A stretch of 64,000 bases of DNA, taken from Maridesulfovibrio sp. (GTDB lineage: Bacteria; Desulfobacterota; Desulfovibrionia; Desulfovibrionales; Desulfovibrionaceae). The translations under genes were made by a program, and so were the position numbers. The DNA is taken from assembly GCF_963677005.1 (NCBI RefSeq), contig NZ_OY781616.1, positions 2,551,001 to 2,615,000 on the forward strand, given 5' to 3'. Shown piece after piece: positions 51,275-60,900 of this stretch; position 1 is the stretch's first letter, and every line of letters begins with the position of its first letter. The notes beneath the pieces were generated by a model. The model had not been told where the DNA came from. It made no database searches and worked only from the letters and a program-made list of their open reading frames with translations.

Positions 51275-51991
51275 ATGCCCAGGGGCAGCATTATTATCGC
51301 GGAAGATGATGTTGAACAGCTTGAGACCCTTATGGAATATCTTTCGCTCAATGATTTCGAGGTGCATGGGGCGGGATCGGCCCTTGAATTTTTTGAAGCC
51401 TTGATCGGGAGCGATTATGATGTGGCTGTAGTGGACATCGGTCTGCCGGACAAGTCCGGATTCGAGGTGGTGGAAACCCTGCGCCAGCGCACTGATATGG
51501 GAATCATAGTCCTCACGGCCCGCGATTCCATCAATGACAAGATGCGCGGCTATGAGTGCGGTGCGGACCATTATTTCACTAAACCGCTGGATTGCCGGGA
51601 GCTGGCTGCCGCCGTGGGCAGTCTTGTTGAGAGGCTGGGCAGCAGACCCGAAGTCCCGATAGAAGGGGCACCCTCAAACCAATCGGCCCAGTGGAGACTG
51701 GACACCCTGCTTTGGGTTCTGACTCCTCCGGCAGGTAATGAAGCCAAGCTGACCGAGAAAGAGATGAATTTCCTGCGTATCCTGATCTCCGAAAAAGGTT
51801 CTCCCGTGACCAAGGAAACACTCATGGCCGACCTCGATTATGCCGGGGATGAGCTTTACGGCGCAGGAGCCCTTGCAGTTATGGTAACCCGGCTTCGCAA
51901 GAAGATTCGTGAGCAGACCGGACTTGAACCTCCCATCAAGACTATCCGTTCGCAGGGGTATAGTTTTTCGGCTCCGGCCATTCTCAACTGA
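51275..51991 (+). CDS. OmpR/PhoB-type response regulator
   Basis: About 238 residues. The receiver domain has the phosphorylation site in VVDIGLPDKSG and the KPLD loop; a winged-helix domain follows from about 135 (TEKEMNFLRILISEKG, LMVTRLRKKI, IRSQGYSF). ATG 51275 fits the GGAG site better than ATG 51266. It is paired with the EvgS-like kinase. It converges with the export operon on the other strand, which is a possible target. Confidence 0.88.
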   Translation: MPRGSIIIAEDDVEQLETLMEYLSLNDFEVHGAGSALEFFEALIGSDYDVAVVDIGLPDKSGFEVVETLRQRTDMGIIVLTARDSINDKMRGYECGADHYFTKPLDCRELAAAVGSLVERLGSRPEVPIEGAPSNQSAQWRLDTLLWVLTPPAGNEAKLTEKEMNFLRILISEKGSPVTKETLMADLDYAGDELYGAGALAVMVTRLRKKIREQTGLEPPIKTIRSQGYSFSAPAILN

Positions 51992-52058
51992 ATTCTGTGT
52001 TCTTGTTCCAATTCCTTCGTGCTGTTATTTTTCCCATTTTATCAGTCTATTCTCCGTC

Positions 52059-54197
52059 TCAAAAACCGCTCTCACGCAAAAGGCCCCTGTATCCCTTGCG
52101 CAACCAGTTCAGCAGCAGAGATTCCGGCCTGGTGTTCAATCGCACGGTTCCGCTTTGGCCGACTGCGACAGGACACTCCGCGTCAGGTCTGATTTCAACA
52201 GCGTAATAACTGTCAACCATACTCATGCGGCCGCTTTCGTCCGGGGCCACGGGAATCATTCCCTGAGACAAGGAGGTCAGGGCGATATGGTCCACATGCT
52301 CGGACCGGGCCGGGCTGATGTTCATAACTCTGCCGGGAAATGATCCTGCTGCGGATGCGGGATAAAATTTTGCATCATCACCAGCCTGAACAGAAGAAAG
52401 ACGGTCTTCTTCAACAAACGCCCGGATCAGTCTTTCACTGCCAACGATGCGTCCCATGGAAATGTCTTTCCCGATATAGCCGCCCTTGCGCAGCTGCTCG
52501 TTCCACCAAAGCACCTGCCCGGACAACCGAGCCTTGACACGCTGCTCGTTCTTTTCCTTTTCAAGCCCCTCAAGCCTGGATTTTGTCTGGGTTATTTCCT
52601 CTTCCTTCTGCGGCAGCAACGGGCGGAATTCCTCATTCAACTCAAGGTTGGCCCGTTCAATCAGAAGAACATCCAGTTGACTGCGGATCTCGAATATTGC
52701 GGTGTCCAGCTTGCGGGATTGTATGACCGCCAGCACCTGCCCTTTTGAGACAAAATCACCTTTGTCGACATTGACCTCAAGCAACTGCCCGGCGGAAGGG
52801 GCATGGACTACCTGCATCTCCTCGGCAATAACCACCGCCGGGGCTTCAAGAGTGCGTTTCATGGGAACTGCCGCCCAGAGCAGGAAAACAGCCGCAAATC
52901 CCAAAATGATCATACCCGGACGCGTAAGCTGCATTGAACTTTTGTTTTTTATGATATTTTTCATTTCCATCCCAAGCGGCTTGACGATAAACCACCATAC
53001 TTCTACTCCAAACAGAAACAGCCCGAGAGTTTTGGTAAATTTATAGTACATGAGCACTGCGATACCAAAATAGAGGACCAGACGGTAAAGCCATGAATAA
53101 ACCGAGTAGATGAGGAAAGCCCATAGCCGTTTTGGTTTCAGATATTTTTCCGGGCATTCCCATTCTATTCCGAATAGATATTTCCGGTAAAACCACCTGG
53201 TCACAGCAAAGGACCGGGGTCGCAGATTATCCACTCCCCAGATGTCCATGAAGATGAAATAACCGTCAAAACTCATGGCCGGATTCAGGTTGACCATCAG
53301 TGTGGAAAGCAGGGAAGTGGACGAGACAACAAAGCAGATACTATTGAAAACTCCCGGACTGGATATGGACCAGCCGAACAGGGCCAGTCCGGCAATGACG
53401 AGTTCTGCACCGATTCCCGCAAGGGCTATTTTTGCCCGCTGGTTGCGGTCTCGCAATTTCCAGCCGTCGGTGACATCGCAAAAGGCCACCGGCCACATGA
53501 CGATGAAAGCGATGCCCATCACCGGCACACGTATCCCGAAATTCTTGGCAGTGTAGGCATGTGAAAATTCGTGTATCGCCTTGAGGATCACAATCGAAAA
53601 GCCGTAACACAACATCCCGTTCAGATTAAAAAAATAAGGGAAGGTGTTCAGGTAGGATGCGAAATTCTGGATCAGTCCGGCCAATCCCGCAAGGCCCAGA
53701 AGCAGATATAAAAGCAAGGCCGGTTTCGAGATAAGCAGCCTGGCGGTTCCCAGTGACTCGGAGAGAAAACGGTCCGGACGCAACAGAGGTATGCGGATGT
53801 ACAGATAATTCTTGAGCAGCCAGTTGAACAGGCCGGGACGGCTCGCCGCACTCCGGGCCATGAGTGTTTCCACCGGCATGATCAGCGAAGAAGTGGTCAG
53901 TCCGGCAAGGTCTGCTTTCCTGATGAATGCCGCCAATTCCTTATCGGACAGACGAATAGTGGTGCTTTGCAGCTGTTCCTTCAATGAGTCCAGAGTGCAC
54001 GGGTGGCGCAACTGTTCCAAAATTGCGGCCTCGGCCCAGCCTACCTTGGAAAAACGCCGCGCTACCGGATCATAAATGGTATAGGTCGGCGCTCCGTCAA
54101 TCCCGGAAGGGCTGACTACGATTTCGAGGTCCGGACGAAGCCGAGGCAGTGGACCGCTTTCATCTTTCTCGTTTTGTGTTCCACAGGACAATTGCAT
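52059..54197 (-). CDS. M50 (site-2-protease-like) peptidase fused to a HlyD domain
   Basis: 712 residues. An N-terminal PqqD-like cytoplasmic segment (about 25-100) precedes a polytopic M50 core with HEFSH (209-213) and the second metal motif NLNPAMSFDGY (303-313). A further membrane segment (about 435-455) leads to a periplasmic HlyD/biotinyl-lipoyl domain with coiled coil (450-690). It is the last gene of the export operon. It could be the inner-membrane component of an ABC-independent export route, or a maturation protease for the giant protein. No ABC ATPase is found nearby. Confidence 0.8.
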   Translation of the reverse strand: MQLSCGTQNEKDESGPLPRLRPDLEIVVSPSGIDGAPTYTIYDPVARRFSKVGWAEAAILEQLRHPCTLDSLKEQLQSTTIRLSDKELAAFIRKADLAGLTTSSLIMPVETLMARSAASRPGLFNWLLKNYLYIRIPLLRPDRFLSESLGTARLLISKPALLLYLLLGLAGLAGLIQNFASYLNTFPYFFNLNGMLCYGFSIVILKAIHEFSHAYTAKNFGIRVPVMGIAFIVMWPVAFCDVTDGWKLRDRNQRAKIALAGIGAELVIAGLALFGWSISSPGVFNSICFVVSSTSLLSTLMVNLNPAMSFDGYFIFMDIWGVDNLRPRSFAVTRWFYRKYLFGIEWECPEKYLKPKRLWAFLIYSVYSWLYRLVLYFGIAVLMYYKFTKTLGLFLFGVEVWWFIVKPLGMEMKNIIKNKSSMQLTRPGMIILGFAAVFLLWAAVPMKRTLEAPAVVIAEEMQVVHAPSAGQLLEVNVDKGDFVSKGQVLAVIQSRKLDTAIFEIRSQLDVLLIERANLELNEEFRPLLPQKEEEITQTKSRLEGLEKEKNEQRVKARLSGQVLWWNEQLRKGGYIGKDISMGRIVGSERLIRAFVEEDRLSSVQAGDDAKFYPASAAGSFPGRVMNISPARSEHVDHIALTSLSQGMIPVAPDESGRMSMVDSYYAVEIRPDAECPVAVGQSGTVRLNTRPESLLLNWLRKGYRGLLRESGF

Positions 54198-54209
54198 TTA
54201 CGCCCCGCA

Positions 54210-55565
54210 TCAGATTCCGGAAAACTTATTGAATGCAGCCCATGGTTTCCTGAACAGCCAGTAGGCCAGACTGACCTTTTCCCCGTAAAGCACGGATATT
54301 CCCTTGAGTCCGATTTTCACCCTCGGATCAGATTCATTCCACTTTGCTTCGGCCAGAACACTGGCAGTGCGTTGCGGGCCGGTAACCACTTCGCTGCCCA
54401 CAAATTCGAGTCTGCCGGACAGGGAGTCTTCCGGGATGACATTGAGCAGGACGCGTACCGGAGTCTTGAGATCAAAGGTCATGTTATCATCCTCTGGAAT
54501 CCAGATACGAACTTTGGTCCGGTCCGGGGCGACTATGGATAGGACCCGCTCGCCAACGGAAACCGGACGGCCACGCCATTTTTCAGGGTCGGCTATGACT
54601 ACCACCCCCGGAACCTCGGCCCGTACTTCAAGCATGGAAACATTGTACTCCGCCAGCTTGTAACGGGCCTTTTCCTGATCAAGACGGTGTTCGAGAATGG
54701 CTATTTCCGATTTTGCGCGAGGATCGGCAAAAGCCTGCATCCGGACTCGGTCCAATGAGGATTTGATGATCAGCACCTGCTCGCGGGCGACTTTCAATTC
54801 ATCGAAGGCGGTTCGGCGGTCATACTCAAAGAGCAGATCCCCCTTGGCAACCTTTTCTCCGGGATTGACCGCGACTTCCCCGACCACTCCGTCCAGAGGA
54901 GCGGAGACGATAAAGGGATCTTCCGCGACCACCTCACAGGGGGCCACCACCCGCAACGGCAACCGCACCAGCAGTAAAACAAGTACGATGGCAAGAATCG
55001 CGAACATGGCGAATTTCCTGCGGGTCAGGGCTCGGACTTTGTCCACAAAAGGACGGCGCGGATGCAATCTTTCCCATGCGCCGCCATAACTCATGATCAA
55101 CGGAATCAGCAGTTGCTGTTCCTGCTCTTTCCATTGCCTGCCGGACCACCGTTCGAACCACAACCCGCCGACATGCTTTCCCCAGCCCGCAAGCGGAAAC
55201 CAGAGCACCGCTGTTCCTGCGTTCTTTTGTACATAGCTGTTCCAGTCTTCGTGCAGCCCTTCGGGGAAGTCGTCTTTTGTCAGCAAACGGCCCCGATGCG
55301 GCTCCAGCAATCCGGCAGCCAGACGGTTCCACAGTTCGTTCAATTCGGAAGTTTTATTGACTGCGGCCTGCCCGGAGATTCCTTTAAGTTTCAATCCCGA
55401 AAAGCCCTGCTCAAAAAAAACGCTCCGATCATATGGGCACAAGGCAATCGTGCGGTTCAGCATTCTGAAGGTGAGTTCTTCCGCGCTCTTGGAGAGCATG
55501 CCTTCAAGGCTCAACTGCTGCAGGATGCTCAGGATGCTTACAGTGTTCTCGTTTCCGTTGTTCAT
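54210..55565 (-). CDS. HlyD-type periplasmic adaptor with GAF-like N-terminus
   Basis: 451 residues. About 170 N-terminal residues look like a GAF-type cytoplasmic domain (ILSILQQLSLEGMLSKSAEELTFRMLNRTIALCPYDR...AVLWFPLAGWGKHVGGLWFERW). One membrane segment (about 190-208) is followed by a lipoyl/HlyD-type periplasmic part with barrel-sandwich halves (VAPCEVVAEDPFIVSAPLDGVV) and a coiled coil. It starts 42 bp after the small adaptor and ends 12 bp before the M50 gene. The cytoplasmic head could recognise the substrate. Confidence 0.75.
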   Translation of the reverse strand: MNNGNENTVSILSILQQLSLEGMLSKSAEELTFRMLNRTIALCPYDRSVFFEQGFSGLKLKGISGQAAVNKTSELNELWNRLAAGLLEPHRGRLLTKDDFPEGLHEDWNSYVQKNAGTAVLWFPLAGWGKHVGGLWFERWSGRQWKEQEQQLLIPLIMSYGGAWERLHPRRPFVDKVRALTRRKFAMFAILAIVLVLLLVRLPLRVVAPCEVVAEDPFIVSAPLDGVVGEVAVNPGEKVAKGDLLFEYDRRTAFDELKVAREQVLIIKSSLDRVRMQAFADPRAKSEIAILEHRLDQEKARYKLAEYNVSMLEVRAEVPGVVVIADPEKWRGRPVSVGERVLSIVAPDRTKVRIWIPEDDNMTFDLKTPVRVLLNVIPEDSLSGRLEFVGSEVVTGPQRTASVLAEAKWNESDPRVKIGLKGISVLYGEKVSLAYWLFRKPWAAFNKFSGI

Positions 55566-55607
55566 TATAATTTTATAACTTATGCGATTTATTAGATTAA
55601 ACCCGCA

Positions 55608-56336
55608 TCATTGCATTAAGACCGAACCGCGCATGCCGCCGCGCAGGGAACCGTCGTTCTTTACCTCGGCAAAGACTTCAAAGGAACGGCTGGAAGGGTC
55701 CACTTCAGCACCGATATGGGAAATCCGTCCCTGGTAGGACTGGCCGGTTTCCTGAATATTCACTGTCACCTTGTCCCCGGTTTTCACTTTGCCGTACATG
55801 GAAGACTGGAGCAGAAATTTTGCCAGCAAGACGGAATCATTCACAATATCTACAAGCGGAGTGCCTGTTTTTACCCACTCGTGCTCGTTGACCAGCAGTT
55901 TGACTACCCTTCCGGTGAAGGGAGCTTTTACCGTGCAGCGGGCAAGTTTCTGACGGGCAATAGCCAGATCAACTTCTGCTATTACCTGTTGGGAGCGGGA
56001 TTCTTCAAGTTCCAGAATGGATACGGATTTGGTCTTGAACAGATCCTCCATGATGTTTAATTCCTTGCTGGCTTCTTCGAGCAGGGTCCGGGCTCTGCGC
56101 ACTTCCAGCCCGGCAGGAACGGCGTCAAGACGGACCAGTACCGCCCCTTTATTGAAACTCTGGCCGAACTCCTTACCTATTGCCGCAACCTGCGAATCAA
56201 TTTCAGCGGAAAGGACAGATTCGTGCCGGGGGGCCAGCACAACCGGGATTCCTTCACCCAGATCCATCCGGGCCATGGAGGATGCGCCTGACAGCAAAAT
56301 GCAGACCGCTATTACAACGGTCTGCATTATCTTCAT
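55608..56336 (-). CDS. Small HlyD/RND-type periplasmic adaptor
   Basis: About 242 residues from ATG 56336, which begins a signal peptide (MKIMQTVVIAVCILLSGASS); an ATG at 56363 is one base after the TolC stop. Barrel-sandwich and coiled-coil halves are visible (VLAPRHESVLSAEIDSQVAAIG, ARQKLARCTVKAPFTGRVV), and a beta-barrel follows. It is short and lacks a cytoplasmic head, as in periplasmic-only adaptors. It lies in the export operon. Confidence 0.8.
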   Translation of the reverse strand: MKIMQTVVIAVCILLSGASSMARMDLGEGIPVVLAPRHESVLSAEIDSQVAAIGKEFGQSFNKGAVLVRLDAVPAGLEVRRARTLLEEASKELNIMEDLFKTKSVSILELEESRSQQVIAEVDLAIARQKLARCTVKAPFTGRVVKLLVNEHEWVKTGTPLVDIVNDSVLLAKFLLQSSMYGKVKTGDKVTVNIQETGQSYQGRISHIGAEVDPSSRSFEVFAEVKNDGSLRGGMRGSVLMQ

Positions 56337-56364
56337 ATGTATATTCGATCTTGATTCAATCATT

Positions 56365-57867
56365 TCAAGGCAATTTCCAAATCCGGTGAAGTTGATACAA
56401 CCTCTTTGCCGGAAGCATCCCAGTCCCGGCCATGCTGTTCAGGATGCGCTGGCGGGCGGTCAGCAACCGGGCTGCTGCGGTCAACCGCGCATGATGGGCA
56501 ACAATATAAAGCTGGTCAGCATTGAGCAGGGTGCTTTCCTTGAGTCTTCCGGTTTCCACCTGCTGATGGACCTCGACAGCAAGATCCTTGCGCAGTTTTT
56601 CAAGCTCCTTGGCCTGCTCAACCTGACGCAGGTAGTTTTCATATTCAATTACCGCCAGCCGGAGTTGTGTAAGTACGGCCATAGCCATGTTCATACGCCT
56701 TTTACGGACAAGCCGTTCACGTGCTGCTGCGGACTGCTGATCGGCGTATGCTTCCGGGATGGAAAGCATGTCCCACGAAAGCTTGAGGCCGGACACGAAC
56801 CAGTCGTGGCGGGTCAGGTATTTGTTGGCGTCATGCTGGTAGCGCACAAAAGGGCTCAGGGACGGAAACATGCGCATGATGGCTATTTCCGCATCCTTGG
56901 AAGTAATCTGCTCTTCAATATCCAGTTCAAAAAGTTCCGGACGGCTGAGCATGGCTTCCTTGTTCATCTCTTCACCCTGCATAACCAGCTCTCCGGGCAA
57001 AGCGGAAAAATCTATCTCTGCCAGTTCGAACGGAGTGTTCGGAGCAACACCCAGCAACCGAGCCAGCTCCGCCTTGGAAGCCTTGTATTCGTCAGCATAG
57101 CGGGTCAGGCGGATGAGCAGTTCAGCTATATCTATACTGCTCTGCAAGCCGTCGATCTTGGAGATATGTCCTTTTTCCATCTGGGTATTGATGATTTCCT
57201 GCCGCTGCATGGCGTAGCCGATCACTTTTTCAGCCTGCTTGGCCGCGTCCTTGGCCACAACAGCCCGCAGGTAGGCTCCGGTGACTTCAAAAGCAAGGTT
57301 CTGCTTGATCCGTTTGAGCTGCAAACCCCTGATCTTTACCCGGTCTCCGGACTGTTGCCAGCGGTTCACGTTGATGGCCAGATCCAGAAGGTCCCATGAG
57401 AGTTCCACGCTTTCGGTGGCTGTCTCAAGCTCTGAAGAAATAGACGGAGCAAGGGATTCCTCCCCGGTTGAATAGTTGACCGATTTGCTGGGAATGTGTC
57501 TGGATTTCCAGCTGCGTTCCACGTTTGCGATAAGGGACGGCAGCATTTTCATCATGGCAGCGGTGGACATCTCGCGCTGCACGTCTTCTTCGGCCTTGGA
57601 AACTGCCGCGTTGAGGTTATGGGTCAGGGCATAGGCAATGGCCTCATCCAGGGTAATGACACCACTGAGTTGCGGAGCGGAAGCAGTACTGTTTCCGTCC
57701 TCTGCCATGCTTTCCTGACCCTTGGATTTAGAAAACTGAAGATCCTTACCCGCATTGAGTGCCCGCAGGCTCTCGGGACTCTTCTTTGCAGCACACCCCG
57801 CAACCATGAGCGGGACCGCCACAAAAAACGCCGCAATTACAAATTTAACGATAAAACCGGGACGCAT
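56365..57867 (-). CDS. TolC-family outer-membrane lipoprotein
   Basis: About 500 residues from ATG 57867 (AAGGAG five bases upstream). Lipobox VAGC lies near residue 25. The rest is long amphipathic helices and strands typical of OMF proteins, with the two repeated helical halves (LDEAIAYALTHNLNAAVSKAEEDVQ and RLRKAE-like helices). It provides the outer-membrane channel. It follows the giant protein by 47 bp and precedes the adaptor by one base. Confidence 0.85.
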   Translation of the reverse strand: MRPGFIVKFVIAAFFVAVPLMVAGCAAKKSPESLRALNAGKDLQFSKSKGQESMAEDGNSTASAPQLSGVITLDEAIAYALTHNLNAAVSKAEEDVQREMSTAAMMKMLPSLIANVERSWKSRHIPSKSVNYSTGEESLAPSISSELETATESVELSWDLLDLAINVNRWQQSGDRVKIRGLQLKRIKQNLAFEVTGAYLRAVVAKDAAKQAEKVIGYAMQRQEIINTQMEKGHISKIDGLQSSIDIAELLIRLTRYADEYKASKAELARLLGVAPNTPFELAEIDFSALPGELVMQGEEMNKEAMLSRPELFELDIEEQITSKDAEIAIMRMFPSLSPFVRYQHDANKYLTRHDWFVSGLKLSWDMLSIPEAYADQQSAAARERLVRKRRMNMAMAVLTQLRLAVIEYENYLRQVEQAKELEKLRKDLAVEVHQQVETGRLKESTLLNADQLYIVAHHARLTAAARLLTARQRILNSMAGTGMLPAKRLYQLHRIWKLP

Positions 57868-57913
57868 GCTCACTCCTTAAAAAACAGATTCCACATGAGA
57901 AACACTATAAGAA

Positions 57914-60900
57914 CTAGTTTGCCAGAGTCTGCTTGATCTTATCAAGCTTTTCCAGAAGTTCACCCACATCCTCACCGTTGCGGGCGCACTGTACGCAAAT
58001 TTCAGTCAGTTCGGCGGCCATGTCCGAAACTTCGTTCACGGCACCGGGTTCACGGACCTGCCCTGTCCGGGCAATTTCTGAAAGCTGGTTTACAGCCTTT
58101 TCAAGTGAAGCAACGGTGAACTCTGCCTGTTGTGAATCAAAACGCAGTCCCTCCACCGCCACCGACAGGATTCGAATATTGTCCTGAAGGCTCTGCTGTC
58201 CGGTGGACCCCGATGTACGACCATCCTGATCAAATCCGGCGCCTCCCTGCTGGGGGGTGCCATCGGCAGTGTTGCTGCCGGATGCCTGCGCCGCTTCACC
58301 GCCGGAAGGGCTTGCGGCTGCCGGACCGGACGAGGCTTCAGCCGTTGCCACCGGCAGTCCGGTATTGATACTCAAAGGATCGGCCTGTCCACCGAATCCC
58401 CCGCCAAGCGACGAAGGAGCCATCTGCAGAGCACGAACCACCTGAGTAAGGTCCGCGTCCGGGCTTCCCGGACCGCTGTTCGAATCAATCAGCCCCCCGC
58501 CGCCAAGCGCATTAATGACCTGCCCAAGGTCGGCGTCGGCTCCGCCGGGACCGCCAACGAGTCCCTGTCCTTCGGCACCGCTTCCACCGAGTGCTGAGTC
58601 CATGGAAATTTCGGAGCCGCCTTCAGGACCGTAATCTCCGAATTCCCCGCCGGAATTTCCGGAATCTCCGGAATCTGCAGAATCACCTTCTGTCGCAGGG
58701 GTATTGTCCCCTGAAGATGCGTTACGAATCTGGTCCGGGATAGGCTCTGTGTTCCCTGAGGTGGAGTCCTCCCCGCCCTCGGAACTGCCCGGCTGGGCAG
58801 GAACCGGCTTTGTGTTCACGTTGACCGTGGACTGAAGAGCATTACTGTCGTTTGTCCCGTCGGTGACTATGAAACTGACGGTCCTTGTGCTGCCGAGACT
58901 TGCGGCATTGTTGCTTGAAGAAGAAAAAGTAACGGACCGGAGGGCAGCCTGATAATCCGCCACGGAAGCCGTACCGCTCAGGGACAATACACCTGTGACC
59001 GCATCATAGCTGCCGCTGATGCCGTTTTGGTCTTCAAAGTTAAGGGCGTCTCCACTTTTCACATCACCTAAATATACCGCAGCTTCCTCTAAGTTGTTGC
59101 TGTCGGGATCGCTCAGGGTAAGGTTGGGGTTGACAGCTACTGCAGCCCCCTCTTCGGTGTATTCGGAGACTGCCGTTTCCGCCAGCACAGGATCGTTAAT
59201 CGTACCGTTGTTGGTGGACACAGTTACCCCGGCGGTATCCGAGGCGGTACTGAACGCACTCGTTCCGCCGTTGGTGGAAACATCCACCCCGCTGTCACCG
59301 TTGCTGCCGGAAGTCCTGTCCCAGGCCCGGAAAGTGATCTGCTGGGTGCCGTACTGACCGGGAGTGGCCAGGAAACGGACCTTGGCTGTTGCTTCAAGGA
59401 GCACGGCGGAAGTGTCGGAAACAGTACCGAAAACAGTCCATGTTGCTCCATTGTCAGTGGAATACTGCCATTTGCCGCCGGTATCATTCACTCCGGTGAC
59501 GGCAATGCCCAGATTGCTGCTGTCCAAATCCGTGGCAAAATCAGTCTGGCCGTCGGTGAGCAGGCTGGCTACCGTATTTCCCGCTGGACTCAGGGTCAGG
59601 TGGTCGATGGCGGAAAGGGTCGGGCTGCCGCTGTCATCCAGCACAGGAGCGTTGTTGATGGTGGTGACGTTGATATTGACGGAGACCGTCCCCTGTGGAC
59701 CGGCCCCTCCATCGGAATCGGTAATGCCCAGAAATTCAATGGTCCGCACATTGGCGGAGGAATTCTGCCCGGTGTATGAATAAGTCACCTTCCGCAGTGC
59801 TTCCTGATAATCCGCAATCGTGGCCTGCTGTCCCACTTTGGTGGTAAGGGTCAGCACGTAGCCGCCGTTTGCGGTGCTGTACGAAGCTTCAATCTTGGAC
59901 GTGGGGTCGGAATAGCTTAGTGTATCCCCGGCCTCTCCATTATTGGAGATGGACACCTTTGCCCCGGTAAGAATGGTGTTGTCCTTATCCGCGAGAGTAA
60001 GGGTGGAACTGACCACCACGGCCTGTCCGCCCTCGGTATAGCTTTTGGCGTCTCCGGGATTTGTAGCCTCGGGAACATCGTTTACGGCAGCCACATTGAT
60101 GGTGGTCGTTGCCTGATCAGCAACAAGCCCTTCGGCGTCTGTGGCCGTGTAGGCTACTGTGCGGGCATTGGTGGTTGGGGTGTCGCTGCTGTTGACGTAG
60201 GTTATGGAACGCAGAATCGCCTGAAACTCAGCCGCCGAGGCAAGGTTGCTGTTATCCCTGCTCGTAAAGGTGATGGTGGCCGTCCCGGCCTGATTATCGA
60301 CCTGCTGGGACGCGGAAATATTGGTCTCCAGACTGTGATCCCAGTCCACAGTATCTTCCCCGCCGACCAGATTGCTGACGGTCACGGTTACTGATTGCAG
60401 CCCGCTGCTGTCATCGGTCAGGGTTATGGCCGGGCATATCCGGGTGGCGTTATCGTTTTCCGAATAGTTGACCGTGTTTCCGGCAGTGATGACGGGCTTG
60501 TCGTTGACCGGAGTGCAGTCCAGGGTAATTGTCCCGGTCTTGACAGTCGTGCCGCCTTCCAGCCCATCCTTGATATTTACAGCAATTGTTGTGTCTGCGT
60601 CATAGTTTGCGGCCGGAGTAAAGGCCACCCCGGCTAGCGCAGCGTTTACCTGAGTCACGGTTCCGGTGATGGTCCAGACCCCGGTCCCGGCAGTATAGCT
60701 GGCCCCGTCATTGGCGGTAAGGGAGCCCGCCGCCGTATCGGCCAGAGTCAGGGTGGCGGTGATCTGTTCCGCCGTATCGGGATCGGAGACAAAGATATCA
60801 TCCAGAGCTACGGAAGCAGCATCCTCGATATAGATTTTGTTCTGGGTCAGATGGGTGGCTTCGAGCTGGTCGTTAACCGGGGTAATGCTCAGGTTGAAAG

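Noticed and set aside
57914..58900. RTX or sortase-type secretion signals at the C-terminus of the giant protein
   Set aside because: No GGxGxDxUx repeats and no LPxTG-type motif with hydrophobic tail are present; the C-terminus is Gly/Ser-rich and then helical.
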